From: Burkholderiales bacterium
Lineage (GTDB): Bacteria > Pseudomonadota > Gammaproteobacteria > Burkholderiales > Burkholderiaceae_C
Reading direction: 5' to 3'
Assembly (NCBI GenBank): GCA_016702555.1
Contig: JADJDV010000004.1
Coordinates: 276,528 to 340,527, forward strand
DNA: 64,000 nt
In this document: piece by piece, positions 1-8,724 of the stretch
Layout of the letters: each line of letters opens with the position of its first letter
Position numbering within the stretch: position 1 is the first letter of the stretch
Translations under genes and position numbers: made by a program
The notes under the pieces: generated by a model
The model's input: the letters and a program-made list of their open reading frames with translations, nothing else
Told to the model about the DNA's origin: nothing
Databases searched by the model: none

Positions 1-256
1 GCTCGGCGCGGAAGTCGCGTTCGAGCTGGCCGAGGAAGCTGTCGAGCGCGCCGTTCAGCGCGCCGCTCTCGCCCAGCGCCTGGCGGAACAGGTGGAAGCG
101 CCCGTTGACCATGGCCTCGGTCTTGGCCACCGTGGCGGCGGTGTCGTAGTTCGAGCGCGAGTTGGTGATGCCGCGGCCGATGATTTGCTCGTTCTCGTCG
201 ATGACCACCGCCTTGGTGGTGGTCGAGCCCAGGTCGATGCCGATGAAAGTGCGCAT
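1..256 (-). CDS. bcrA: Benzoyl-CoA reductase ATPase subunit A, N-terminal part (cut by window edge)
   Basis: Only the first 85 residues are present; the gene continues beyond position 1. Residues 8-15 (DLGSTTTK) form the phosphate-1 loop of the BadF/BadG/BcrA/BcrD ASKHA ATPase family. This subunit hydrolyses ATP to drive low-potential electrons into the BcrBC active-site module of class I benzoyl-CoA reductase in the cytoplasm. It lies 26 bp downstream of bcrB in the same orientation, matching the C-B-A-D gene order known from Thauera aromatica, so A is preferred over D. The paralogous BcrD cannot be excluded because the discriminating C-terminal part is missing. Confidence 0.85.
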   Translation of the reverse strand, partial: MRTFIGIDLGSTTTKAVVIDENEQIIGRGITNSRSNYDTAATVAKTEAMVNGRFHLFRQALGESGALNGALDSFLGQLERDFRAE

Positions 257-282
257 GATGTGTGTCTCCAGGTCGCGGGGGT

Positions 283-1629
283 TCAGGCCATCGCTTCGGG
301 CAGATGCAGGCTGGCGGCCGAGCGCTTCTGCTTGACCATCTGGAAATAGCTCTCCAGGCGGTTCTTGACGTTGGCGGCCGAGAAGTAGCGCGGGTCGACC
401 AGGTCGGTCTCGATGAAGGCGGCCGGCTTGCCGGTGCGCTTCTCTACCTCGCGCAGGATCAGCAGCTGGCCTGCCGAGAAGCTGTTGCAGCTCTTGATCG
501 AGTTGATCAGCAGGCCATCGGCCTGGTACTCCTCGATGTACTTGCAGATCATGTCGACGCGCGAGGGCAGGTTCAGGTTGGTGTAGCAGCCCAGGCAGTA
601 CTCGGCCAGCGACTCCAGCGGGTTGTCGGGGTCGTGGCGGAAGCCGAAGTCGTACAGGCCGCCGACCTTGGAATAGGTCGAGCTGACGACCACCGCGCCC
701 TCGTCGTAGAACATCTTCCAGAAGTCGCGGAAGCTGGTCCAGTTGGGCGGGCCCTCGACCACGATGCGGTACTTCTCCTCGCCCATCTCGCCGTCCGGCG
801 TGACCGGGCCCTTGCCGTCGCGGATACGCTGCTCGATCTCGGCGCGCAGCGTGCGGTAGTAGTCGGTCGCCTCGGTGGTGCCGCGGAAGGCGGTGAAGAT
901 CGGGCCGATGTAGTAGACGGCGCCGAAGTAGCCGTCGATCGGGCTGGGCCGGTGCTTGGCCGACTCCAGCACCGCCACCAGATCGTCCTCGGCCTTGGCC
1001 GATTCCCTCATGTACTGGCGCAGGCGGTCGATGTCGAACTTGACGCCCGAGACGCGCTCCAGCGTCGGGATCACGTTCTCCTTCAGCTGGCGCACCACGT
1101 AGTCGCGCATGTTGGGCGCGATCTTGCCCTCGCCCTGGTAGGGCACGTGCAGCATCGTCGTCTCGCAGCCGTACTTGTGGCGGATCAGCTCGAACCACTT
1201 CATGAAGGTGAAGCAGCCGGTGTAGCTGAGCAGCAGCACGTCGGGCGTGGGCAGCGGGTCGCCGGTGGGGCCGATCTCGCCGCCCTGCATCATGCCCAGG
1301 TCGGACTTGACGTAGGTGCAGACGTCCTCGGAGTGGCCGTCGCGCTCGGCGTCCATGATGAACTTGCCGCTCTTCTTGCGCATGCCGTTCTGCAGCGCGT
1401 TGGTCTCGGGCAGGCTGCGCGCGAAGTCGAAGCACATCAGCAGCTCGTTCAGGTTGCCCGGCACGAAGGTGGCCGAGACCTTGCGGCCCTGCTGGCGCGC
1501 GGTGGCCAGTTCCATGTAGTTCTTGTTGATCAGCTCCTTCTGCATCCACATCGCGTCCTCTTTCTGGACCTCGGGCGGACGCTTGGCGGCGGGCTTGGCA
1601 ACGGCGGGCTTGGCGGTGGGGGTATTCAT
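283..1629 (-). CDS. bcrB: Benzoyl-CoA reductase subunit B
   Basis: A 448-residue protein of the 2-hydroxyglutaryl-CoA dehydratase D-subunit family (HGD-D). With BcrC it forms the [4Fe-4S]-containing module where benzoyl-CoA is reduced to cyclohexa-1,5-diene-1-carbonyl-CoA. Cysteines that may ligate clusters occur in the contexts SYTGCF, EYCLGCY and IKSCNSF. The first 20 or so residues are Ala/Lys/Pro-rich and probably disordered. An AGGAGAG ribosome-binding site sits about 8 nt before the ATG. The gene is 24 bp downstream of bcrC and followed by bcrA. The assignment rests on the family resemblance and on the complete pathway operon around it; the organisation is the Thauera (Bcr) type rather than the Azoarcus (Bzd) type. 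Confidence 0.93.
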   Translation of the reverse strand: MNTPTAKPAVAKPAAKRPPEVQKEDAMWMQKELINKNYMELATARQQGRKVSATFVPGNLNELLMCFDFARSLPETNALQNGMRKKSGKFIMDAERDGHSEDVCTYVKSDLGMMQGGEIGPTGDPLPTPDVLLLSYTGCFTFMKWFELIRHKYGCETTMLHVPYQGEGKIAPNMRDYVVRQLKENVIPTLERVSGVKFDIDRLRQYMRESAKAEDDLVAVLESAKHRPSPIDGYFGAVYYIGPIFTAFRGTTEATDYYRTLRAEIEQRIRDGKGPVTPDGEMGEEKYRIVVEGPPNWTSFRDFWKMFYDEGAVVVSSTYSKVGGLYDFGFRHDPDNPLESLAEYCLGCYTNLNLPSRVDMICKYIEEYQADGLLINSIKSCNSFSAGQLLILREVEKRTGKPAAFIETDLVDPRYFSAANVKNRLESYFQMVKQKRSAASLHLPEAMA

Positions 1630-1653
1630 GTCGGTTCTCTCCTGGTGCGCGCT

Positions 1654-2850
1654 TCAGGCCGCGGCGCTCCACAACTTGATCGAGTCGGCGAAGGTGCCGG
1701 CCTGCTCGCGGATCGGGGCCATCTGGCCGGTGTTCTCGGCGTACTTGAACGCCGTGTAGGGCACGCCGTGCTTGGCCAGCACGTCCTGCAGCATCGGGCG
1801 CTCGAGCAGCGCCGGGTCGCAGAACGACGGCGCGGCGAACACCACGCCCTCGGCACCGCGGCTCTTGACCTGGTGCAGCAGGTACTGGCCCTTGTCCTCG
1901 CGCCGGGCGTCGTACTTGGCGGCGGTGGTGGCCGAGCGGTGCAGGAAGGCCTTGGACAGCTCCTGCAACGGGTTGCCGTCGGTCGGCACGTCGTCCAGCA
2001 GCCAGCGCGACACCAGCATCCAGTCGTCGTCGACCACGTAGCAGCCGGCCATCTCGACCGACTTGATCAGCGACAGCGGCGGCTGCTCGCAGAAGCTGCC
2101 GTTGATGACCACGCGGGCGTTGTCGCGCCTGGGGCGCTCGACCTTGACCACGGCCGCCATGTAGTCGCGCAGCAGCTGGGTGTGCTCTTCCACCGGCAGC
2201 ACCATGCCGGCGCGCTGCAGCAGATAGACCTCGGAGGTCGGCACCTGCCAGGGCTGGGCCGCGCGCATGGCGTACAGCTCGCGGATCACCTGGCGGTTCT
2301 CGTTGTAGACGGCGATCGACGCGTTGAGCGCCTCGTCGGTGATCTCCTTGCCGGCCAGCTTGGCCAGGTCCTCGCGCAGCACCTGCATCTCCTCGATCCA
2401 GAACTTGCCGCCGATCTCGTCGTCGTAGTTCTGCGGCACGTCGATGTAGCGCACGTACTTGTCCTTGAACAGCATCTGCCACATGCCCGACAGGTTGCGG
2501 ATGACGTCGCAGATCGAGGGGAACAGCATGCCGTCCAGGCTGTCGAGGCGACCCGTGAGGCCCAGCTCGATGGTCGAGCGCGGGATGCGGCAGATGTAGC
2601 TCTGGTAGTAGGCGTCGCCCTGGATCACCTCGAGCTGGTCGCCGCCGCCGAGGATGCCCACCGGCAGCATGCCGGCAGCGTGGATCATCTCGCGCGGGAC
2701 GTAGACCGGCATGTAGCCGATGGCCTGGCGGCCCGGCACAGCGGCTTTCCATTCCTTGACGGCGTTGAAATGCAAGTCCTCGAACAGCGCTTCGCAGCGT
2801 TCGACGATCTGCAGCACTTCAGGCTTGACGGGGGTGGCGGCTTGGTTCAT
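1654..2850 (-). CDS. bcrC: Benzoyl-CoA reductase subunit C
   Basis: A 398-residue HGD-D family protein and the partner of BcrB in the substrate-reducing half of ATP-dependent benzoyl-CoA reductase. Conserved-looking cysteines occur in YICRIP, GSFCEQ, AGCYVV and PSFCDP. Its ATG overlaps the TGA of the upstream dch gene by one base (TGATG), indicating translational coupling, and a GGGAG ribosome-binding site lies just upstream. The enzyme is extremely oxygen-sensitive in characterised organisms, which fits the ferritin-like protein and the Fnr-type box at this locus. Confidence 0.93.
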   Translation of the reverse strand: MNQAATPVKPEVLQIVERCEALFEDLHFNAVKEWKAAVPGRQAIGYMPVYVPREMIHAAGMLPVGILGGGDQLEVIQGDAYYQSYICRIPRSTIELGLTGRLDSLDGMLFPSICDVIRNLSGMWQMLFKDKYVRYIDVPQNYDDEIGGKFWIEEMQVLREDLAKLAGKEITDEALNASIAVYNENRQVIRELYAMRAAQPWQVPTSEVYLLQRAGMVLPVEEHTQLLRDYMAAVVKVERPRRDNARVVINGSFCEQPPLSLIKSVEMAGCYVVDDDWMLVSRWLLDDVPTDGNPLQELSKAFLHRSATTAAKYDARREDKGQYLLHQVKSRGAEGVVFAAPSFCDPALLERPMLQDVLAKHGVPYTAFKYAENTGQMAPIREQAGTFADSIKLWSAAA

Positions 2851-3620
2851 CAGCGATGCTCCCAGGTGGGTGAACGGCGCGCGAGAAAGGCAGCCAGCCC
2901 CTCATTGGCGTCGCGGGTGGACATGAGTTGGTCGAGATAAAGCCGCTCGACCTCGGCAAGACGTTCGCGCAACTCGCGGATGCGCGGCGCCCGCGCGGCG
3001 GCCACCGCGCAGGCCAGCGCGGCGGCGCTCTTGGGCGCCAGGTGCTCATCGAAATAGGCCAGCGCGGCGGCTTCCGGGTCGTCCGCCAGCGTGTGCACCA
3101 GGCCGACCGCGTGCGCGGCGGTGCCATCCAGGCTGCGGCCGGACCACAGCAGGTCCTCGGCCACCGCCTGGTTGACGCGCCAGGGCAGCAGGCAGGAGGC
3201 GGCCGGCGCGAACACGCCGAGCTTCATCTCGGGCTGGCCCAGCTGCGCATCGGGCGCGGCAAAGATCGGCCCGCCGGCCAGCACCACTTCGAGCCCGCCG
3301 CCCAGGCACTGGCCGCGCACGGCGACCAGGATCGGCTTCGGAAACTCGACCATCGCCAGCACCAGCGCGTGCAGGCTGGCCAGCATCTGCGCGCAGCGCT
3401 CGGCCAGGTGCTCCTCGACGCTGGCGCCAAAGCTGAAGTGCGGCCCTTCGGCATCCAGCAGCACGCCGCGCAGCGCAGCAACGCCGCGGTGCTGATCGAG
3501 CGCCGCGTGCAGCGCGCCGATCATCTCGGCGTCGACGATGTTGGCCTTGGGCCGGGCGAGACGCAGGCGCAGCAGCGCGCCATCGCGATCGAGCCAGACC
3601 TTGAGGGGGGATTCGCTCAC
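2850..3620 (-). CDS. dch: Cyclohexa-1,5-diene-1-carbonyl-CoA hydratase
   Basis: A crotonase-fold protein of 256 residues with a GTG start preceded by GGAG. It is expected to add water to the dienoyl-CoA made by benzoyl-CoA reductase, giving 6-hydroxycyclohex-1-ene-1-carbonyl-CoA. The oxyanion-hole region is visible as QCLGGGLEVVLAG near residue 105. Crotonase sequence alone does not fix the substrate; the call rests mainly on position between oah and bcrC in a benzoyl-CoA operon, the Thauera arrangement. The stop codon overlaps the bcrC start. Confidence 0.87.
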   Translation of the reverse strand: MSESPLKVWLDRDGALLRLRLARPKANIVDAEMIGALHAALDQHRGVAALRGVLLDAEGPHFSFGASVEEHLAERCAQMLASLHALVLAMVEFPKPILVAVRGQCLGGGLEVVLAGGPIFAAPDAQLGQPEMKLGVFAPAASCLLPWRVNQAVAEDLLWSGRSLDGTAAHAVGLVHTLADDPEAAALAYFDEHLAPKSAAALACAVAAARAPRIRELRERLAEVERLYLDQLMSTRDANEGLAAFLARRSPTWEHR

Positions 3621-3637
3621 AGCGTGGGCTCCGTGGT

Positions 3638-4753
3638 TCAGGCCTTGGCCTTCTTCGGCTGGATCTCGTCGTGCAGCGTGCCGTGCCAGCTCTGGCCGGC
3701 GGCCAGCTTCTGGCGCAGCAGCACGAAGTCGACCTCGCGGTCGTCCTTGGGACCGTCGTTGAAGGCGGTGAAGCCGGCGCGGGCCTCGGTCATCATGTTC
3801 AGCGACAGCCAGGCGCGCGAGTTCTCCTTGTTGCGGTTCCAGGCATCGAGCTTGGGCTTGCGCAGCTCCTCCAGCGACTTGGTGGTGCAGTCGGGGAAGG
3901 TGAGCAGGATCTTGGCGCACAGCTCCTCGACCTTCTCGTCGAGCGCCGTCAGGTCCACGCTGCCGCGCGCCATCAGCGCCTTGCCTTCTTTCAGCGCGTC
4001 GCCGGTCTTGGGCTCGCCGTAGGCGTTGCGGCCAAACTCGTCGACCATCTTCTGCGTCTCGACCAGCGGGTTGGCAACGTACTTTCCGTCGACCTTCAGC
4101 GCCGGGACGATTTCGGTCAGGATGCCCATCTGATAGGCCTTGTGGGCGCTGAAGGGCTCGCACAGGATGCAGGCGGCCATGGCGCGCTCGGCGCCGACGA
4201 TGACCGGCAGGAAGTCGGTGGCGCCGCCGATCGGGGCCGAACCGTGCTTGGGGCCGGCCTGGCCGTAGCGTGCCAGGTCGGACGAGACCGAGAAGTCGCA
4301 GGCCATGCCGATCTCCTGGCCGCCGCCGATGCGCATGCCGTTGACGCGGCAGATCACCGGCTTGTCGCAGCCGATGATGGCCGACACCATGTCGTTGAAC
4401 AGGCGCATGTACTGGCGGTATTCCTGCGGATGGCCAGCGTAGTACTCGGCGTATTCCTTGGTGTTGCCGCCGGTGCAGAAGGCCTTGTCGCCGGCGCCGG
4501 TGAACACCACGCAGTTGACCGAGCGGTCGTTGCTGGCGGCGCGGAAGGCCAGGATCACGCCCTTGACCATGTCGGTGGTGTAGGAGTTGTACTGGCTCTC
4601 GTTGTCGAGCGTGATCCAGGCGTTGTACAGGCCTTCCGCCACCGTGCCGTCGGGGCGCTTGGCGGGTTTGAGCTCGTAGCGCACGCCGGGCTTGCTGAAA
4701 TCGTCGACAAGATCGTGGCTGACGAACTCGCGCTGGGGTTGGGTGACGGTCAT
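3638..4753 (-). CDS. oah: 6-oxocyclohex-1-ene-1-carbonyl-CoA hydrolase
   Basis: A 371-residue crotonase-superfamily protein, longer than ordinary enoyl-CoA hydratases, as expected for the ring-opening hydrolase of the benzoyl-CoA pathway (BamA/Oah family). It would convert 6-oxocyclohex-1-ene-1-carbonyl-CoA plus two waters into 3-hydroxypimelyl-CoA. Visible signatures include FTGAGDKAFCTGGNTKEY and NGMRIGGGQEIGMACD. The ATG at 4753 is preceded by AGGAAG; in-frame sequence further upstream looks non-coding. It lies between had and dch. BamA/Oah is widely used as a marker of anaerobic aromatic degradation, which makes this one of the safest calls in the operon. Confidence 0.94.
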   Translation of the reverse strand: MTVTQPQREFVSHDLVDDFSKPGVRYELKPAKRPDGTVAEGLYNAWITLDNESQYNSYTTDMVKGVILAFRAASNDRSVNCVVFTGAGDKAFCTGGNTKEYAEYYAGHPQEYRQYMRLFNDMVSAIIGCDKPVICRVNGMRIGGGQEIGMACDFSVSSDLARYGQAGPKHGSAPIGGATDFLPVIVGAERAMAACILCEPFSAHKAYQMGILTEIVPALKVDGKYVANPLVETQKMVDEFGRNAYGEPKTGDALKEGKALMARGSVDLTALDEKVEELCAKILLTFPDCTTKSLEELRKPKLDAWNRNKENSRAWLSLNMMTEARAGFTAFNDGPKDDREVDFVLLRQKLAAGQSWHGTLHDEIQPKKAKA

Positions 4754-4796
4754 CGCGGGGCTTCCTGAAGTCAAGGGAACAAAGGGTGAAAGGGAA

Positions 4797-5870
4797 TCAG
4801 GCCGTGGCCGGCACCATGACGGCGCGCTTGCGGATCTCGCGCGCGTGCACCGCATGGAAGACGTGGTTGATGTCGTCGAGCGGATGGCACTCGACGAAGG
4901 GCTGCACCTTCACCTTGCCCTCCAGCACCAGCTCAAGCGCGGCCGGGTAGGCTTCGGGCGGGCAGCCCCAGTTGCCGATGGCGCGGGCGTCGAAGGCCAT
5001 CAGGTTGGACAGGCGCACCTCGACCTTGTCCATGGTGAAACCGACCACCGACAGCGTGGCGCCATGCACCAGCAGGCCGAAGGCGGTGAGCTGCCCGGGC
5101 GCGGTGCCCGAGCATTCGAAGATGAACCACTCGGTGGCGCGCAGGCCTTCCTGCTTGGCGAAGGCCGCGATGGCGGCCTTGAGCGCCTTCTGGTCGTGCG
5201 TGCGGCTGTTCAGCGTCAGCGCCGCGCCGTACTCGGCCACGGCGGCCAGCTTGGCGTCGTCGACGTCGATGGCGACCACCTTGGCGCCCATGGCGTGGGC
5301 CACCTGCACGCAGTAGCCGCCGACACCGCCGGCACCGATCACGATGGCCAGGCTGCCGGGCGTGACGCCGGCGCGCGTCACCGCCTGGTAGGGCGTGGTC
5401 AGCGCGTCGGCCACCACCGACACCTCGGCCAGCTTCAGGCCAGCCTGGGCCAGGCGCGCCTCGTCGACGCGGCACAGGCCGCGCGCCGGCACCACGATGT
5501 GGCTGGCAAAGCCGCCCTGGATGTCGTTGCCGGGCATCTTCTGGCTGCGGCAGATGGTGCCCAGGCCGCGCTGGCACAGATCGCACTCGCCGCAGGGCAG
5601 CACCGCCGGCACGATCACGGCGGCGCCCATCCAGTCCTCGGCGCCGGCGCCGGCAGCCACCACGTGGCCGCTGATCTCGTGGCCCAGTGTCAGCGGCAGC
5701 GCGTGGTTGGTGCGCACGCCGTCGTAGTAATAGCCGAGGTCGGTGTGGCAGACGCCGCAGCCGGCGATGCGCACCACGACCTCGCCGGCGCCGGGTTCGG
5801 CGGCGAAATCGACGCGCTCCAGCGGCGCCTGCAGTGCCGTCATTTGCCAGCGATGGGCCGGGATGCTCAT
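4797..5870 (-). CDS. had: 6-hydroxycyclohex-1-ene-1-carbonyl-CoA dehydrogenase
   Basis: A zinc-dependent medium-chain alcohol dehydrogenase of 357 residues that oxidises 6-hydroxycyclohex-1-ene-1-carbonyl-CoA with NAD+. The catalytic zinc motif CGVCH is at residues 38-42 with GHE near 62, a four-cysteine structural zinc loop (CGECDLC and a following Cys) near 91-105, and a GAGGVGG Rossmann motif follows. I place the start at MSIPAH because GGAG sits 8-9 nt upstream; an in-frame ATG nine codons earlier (5897) is possible. It is the first gene of the had-oah-dch-bcrCBA operon, and a CGGTAC/TACC palindrome lies about 55 bp upstream. Confidence 0.9.
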   Translation of the reverse strand: MSIPAHRWQMTALQAPLERVDFAAEPGAGEVVVRIAGCGVCHTDLGYYYDGVRTNHALPLTLGHEISGHVVAAGAGAEDWMGAAVIVPAVLPCGECDLCQRGLGTICRSQKMPGNDIQGGFASHIVVPARGLCRVDEARLAQAGLKLAEVSVVADALTTPYQAVTRAGVTPGSLAIVIGAGGVGGYCVQVAHAMGAKVVAIDVDDAKLAAVAEYGAALTLNSRTHDQKALKAAIAAFAKQEGLRATEWFIFECSGTAPGQLTAFGLLVHGATLSVVGFTMDKVEVRLSNLMAFDARAIGNWGCPPEAYPAALELVLEGKVKVQPFVECHPLDDINHVFHAVHAREIRKRAVMVPATA

Positions 5871-5924
5871 GGGTTCGTCTCCGTCCTTTTTTGCCATCTG
5901 TAGGGTACGAAAACCGGTTGCTGT

Positions 5925-5939
5925 GGTAAATTAGTACCG
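5925..5939. promoter_or_regulatory. Palindromic operator, copy 1 (benzoyl-CoA operon/korAB divergent region)
   Basis: On the minus strand the site reads CGGTACTAATTTACC, that is GGTA-N6-TACC with a leading C. Near-identical 15-mers occur at 9801-9815 and 12354-12368. The AT-rich spacer resembles a -10 element, so a bound regulator would probably block had transcription. The local Rrf2 regulator (10405-10911) is the obvious candidate ligand. The site is seen directly; its function is inferred. Confidence 0.6.
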
Positions 5940-5984
5940 CAATGCCGATTTAAGGCGATTGTCAGGGCTTTGCTTGGATCGACT

Positions 5985-5998
5985 TTGATCTGGATCAG
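5985..5998. promoter_or_regulatory. Fnr/Crp-type box upstream of korA
   Basis: TTGATCTGGATCAG matches the Fnr consensus TTGAT-N4-ATCAA at nine of ten defined positions. It lies in the 180-200 bp between the divergent had and korA operons, centred about 80 bp before the probable korA start. Fnr homologues (AadR, AcpR) activate anaerobic benzoate genes in other bacteria, so oxygen control is a reasonable inference. Confidence 0.6.
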
Positions 5999-6070
5999 AA
6001 CCAAAGCAATCGCGTCGCGATCAACTGACCCCTGTGACGATCGACCGTCATGCCGACCAAGGAGACCCGC

Positions 6071-7873
6071 TTGTCCAGCCCAGCCACCCTAGAAGCCCCG
6101 CCGCGCGGCGCCACCGCCGCGCGGTCCGATTCCACCCAACCTTCAAGAACCAGCACCCTGTCCGTGGCGCTGGCCGGCAGCGGCGGCGCCGGCGTCATGA
6201 CCGCCGGCAACCTGCTGCTGGACGCCGCCGCCAAGGCCGGCACCTACGGCCTGATGGTGCGCACCAGCGGCCCGCAGATCCGCGGCGGCGAGGCCGGCGC
6301 CCTGGTGCGCCTGGGCAGCCAGCCGGTGCAGGCGCTGGACGACCAGTTCGACCTGCTGCTGGCGATCGACTGGATGGGCGTCGGCCGCTTCGCCGACGAG
6401 ATCGTGCTGGGGCCCCACAGCGCCATGATCGGCGACCCCGACCAGGGCGAGGCGCCGGCGGTGTTCACCGCCACCGGCGCGCGCTACCTGCCGCTGCCGC
6501 TGAAGAAGATACTGAAAGGCATTCCCGGCGCCTGGGCCAACACGCTGTCGCTTGGCGTCGCCGGCACCCTATGCGGGTTGCCGCGCGAAGCGCTGGAGGC
6601 GGCGCTGCGCGAATCCTGGAAGAAGCCCGCCACGCTGGAGGCCAACCTGCAGGCACTGGCCGCCGGCGCCGACGCCGCCGCCGAGCTGCAGCAGGCCTGG
6701 GGCCGACCGGCGCCGGTGTGGCCGCCGCGCGACGCCACCCAGCGGCGCTGGCTGCTGTCGGGCAACGAAGGCGCCGGCATGGGCGCCTTGCGCGGCGGCA
6801 TCCGCTTCGTCGCCGCCTACCCGATCACGCCCGCCACCGAGGTGCTGGAATGGCTGTCGCCGGCCCTGCCCAAGGTCGGCGGCACGCTGCTGCAGGCCGA
6901 GGACGAACTGGCCTCGGTCAACATGATCGTCGGCGCCTCGTTCGGCGGCGTGCCCTCGCTCACCGCCACCGCGGGCCCCGGACTGGCGCTGATGACCGAG
7001 GGCATCGGCCTGGCGGTGGCGGCCGAGGTGCCGATCGTCATCGTCGACGTGATGCGCGGCGGGCCGTCGACCGGCATTCCGGCCAAGAGCGAGCAGAGCG
7101 ATCTGTCGATGGCCGTGGGCGGCCTGCACGGCGACGCACCGCGCCTGGTGCTGGCGCCGAACTCGATCTCGGACTGCCTCGGCACCACCCAGTGGGCGGT
7201 GCACCTGGCCGAGGCGCTGCAGGCGCCGGCGCTGGTGCTGTCGGACCAGTTCCTGGGCCAGTCGCGCTGCATCATCGATCGCCCCGAGCCGCTGCCCTAC
7301 GTGGCCGAGCGCCTGACCGCGCCCGCCGACACGCCCGACTACCTGCGCTACCGCGACACCGAGTCGGGCATCAGCCCGATGGCGATCCCCGGCCGCCGCG
7401 GCACCACCTACACCGCCGACGGCCTGGAGCACAACGAAAAAGGCATCCCCAGCAGCCAGGCCAGCGTGCACGCCACCCAGATGGACAAGCGCGCGCGCAA
7501 GCTGGAGCGCTTCGACTACGGGCCGATGTGGGCCGACATCGAAGGCGATGCCGACCTCGCCGTGATCACCTTCGGCTCGGCCACCGGCCCGGTGCGCGAG
7601 GCGATCGCGCGCGGCGCCGAGCAGGGCCTGGCGATCCGGCTGGTGTCGCTGCGCCTGCTGGCGCCGGCGCGCGTCGAGGCCATGAGCGCCGCGCTCGAAG
7701 GCGCCCGGCGCATCCTGGTGATCGAGCAGAACCATGGCGCCCAGCTGTATCGCTACCTGCGCGGGCATTTCGAGCTGCCGGTGCGCCCCGACAAGTACCA
7801 CCGCCCCGGCCCGCTGCCGCTGCGCCCCGATGAAATCCTGAACGTGCTGCTTTCCTGGAGGAATGCCCAATGA
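6071..7873 (+). CDS. korA: 2-oxoglutarate:ferredoxin oxidoreductase, fused gamma-alpha subunit
   Basis: About 600 residues. The N-terminal third (SGGAGVMTAGNLL onward) is the gamma domain and the rest is the pyrimidine-binding alpha domain (AAYPITPATEVLEW). With KorB it decarboxylates 2-oxoglutarate to succinyl-CoA and reduces ferredoxin; in Thauera this supplies electrons to benzoyl-CoA reductase. I choose the TTG at 6071 because AAGGAG sits six bases before it; the in-frame ATG at 6050 has no visible ribosome-binding site and would add seven residues. The stop overlaps the korB start by four bases. Related 2-oxoacid oxidoreductases with other substrates are possible, but divergence from the bcr operon favours this role. 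Confidence 0.87.
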   Translation: MSSPATLEAPPRGATAARSDSTQPSRTSTLSVALAGSGGAGVMTAGNLLLDAAAKAGTYGLMVRTSGPQIRGGEAGALVRLGSQPVQALDDQFDLLLAIDWMGVGRFADEIVLGPHSAMIGDPDQGEAPAVFTATGARYLPLPLKKILKGIPGAWANTLSLGVAGTLCGLPREALEAALRESWKKPATLEANLQALAAGADAAAELQQAWGRPAPVWPPRDATQRRWLLSGNEGAGMGALRGGIRFVAAYPITPATEVLEWLSPALPKVGGTLLQAEDELASVNMIVGASFGGVPSLTATAGPGLALMTEGIGLAVAAEVPIVIVDVMRGGPSTGIPAKSEQSDLSMAVGGLHGDAPRLVLAPNSISDCLGTTQWAVHLAEALQAPALVLSDQFLGQSRCIIDRPEPLPYVAERLTAPADTPDYLRYRDTESGISPMAIPGRRGTTYTADGLEHNEKGIPSSQASVHATQMDKRARKLERFDYGPMWADIEGDADLAVITFGSATGPVREAIARGAEQGLAIRLVSLRLLAPARVEAMSAALEGARRILVIEQNHGAQLYRYLRGHFELPVRPDKYHRPGPLPLRPDEILNVLLSWRNAQ

Positions 7874-8724
7874 CTGAAGCTCTTGCCAGCGCCCCGACCG
7901 CCGAGGCGCCCGCGCTCACGGCCGCGGCCTACAAGTCCGACTACAAGCCGATCTGGTGCCCCGGCTGCGGCGACTACACCGTGCTCAACGCCGTACTGAA
8001 GGCCATGGCCGCGGTCGGCCGGCCACCGCACGAGGTGGCGGTGGTCTCGGGCATCGGCTGCTCCTCGCGCATCCCGGCCTACACCTCGTGCTACGGCTTC
8101 CACGGCGTGCACGGGCGCTCGCTGGCGGCCGCCACCGGCCTCAAGGTGGCGCGCCCCGACCTGCAGGTGCTGGTGGCCAGCGGCGACGGCGACGGCTACT
8201 CGATCGGCGGCAACCACTTTCTGCACGCCTGCCGGCGCAACGTCGACATGACCTACATGGTGATGGACAACCACGTCTACGGCATGACCAAGGGCCAGCC
8301 CTCGCCCACCACCGAGCCGGACTGGGATTCCAAGCTCTCGCCCGGCGGCACCGGCCTGCGCGTGTTCCACCCCCTGGTGGTGGCGCTGGCTTCGGGCGCC
8401 AACTTCGTCGCCCGCGCCTTCGCCGGCGACCAGAACGGCACCGCCGACATCCTGGCGCGGGCAATGCAGCACCCGGGCTTTTCCTTCGTCGAGATCCTCA
8501 GCCCCTGCGTCACCTTCCGGCCCGAGCAGCGCGGCTGGAAGGACGTGGTGCGCCCGGCGCCGGTGGGCCCGACCTCCAACCCCGAGCAAGCCGCGCGCCG
8601 CCTGATGACCGACGACGGCATCAACATCGGCGTGCTCTACGTCGGCAACCGCCCGGCCTTCGCCCTGCCCCCGCGCCGGGCCAGCCAGACCCCCCAGGAC
8701 CTCGAAGCGGAGTTCGCACTATGA
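7870..8724 (+). CDS. korB: 2-oxoglutarate:ferredoxin oxidoreductase, beta subunit
   Basis: A 284-residue thiamine-diphosphate-binding beta subunit. Cysteines for one [4Fe-4S] cluster are in WCPGCGDYT near residue 34, GIGCSSR near 61 and SPCVTF near 215. The ThDP/Mg2+ motif GDGDGYSIGGNH lies near residue 105. It pairs with KorA, whose stop codon it overlaps, and its own stop overlaps the start of the downstream ferritin-like gene (ATGA). Together they form a ferredoxin-reducing system that links the citric acid cycle to aromatic ring reduction. Confidence 0.9.
   Translation: MTEALASAPTAEAPALTAAAYKSDYKPIWCPGCGDYTVLNAVLKAMAAVGRPPHEVAVVSGIGCSSRIPAYTSCYGFHGVHGRSLAAATGLKVARPDLQVLVASGDGDGYSIGGNHFLHACRRNVDMTYMVMDNHVYGMTKGQPSPTTEPDWDSKLSPGGTGLRVFHPLVVALASGANFVARAFAGDQNGTADILARAMQHPGFSFVEILSPCVTFRPEQRGWKDVVRPAPVGPTSNPEQAARRLMTDDGINIGVLYVGNRPAFALPPRRASQTPQDLEAEFAL

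Noticed and set aside
262..2940. 892-residue plus-strand reading frame
   Set aside because: It is antisense to bcrB and bcrC, is low-complexity (His/Val/Leu/Arg-rich), and is a shadow of high-GC codon bias. Similar long antisense frames throughout the window were dropped for the same reason.
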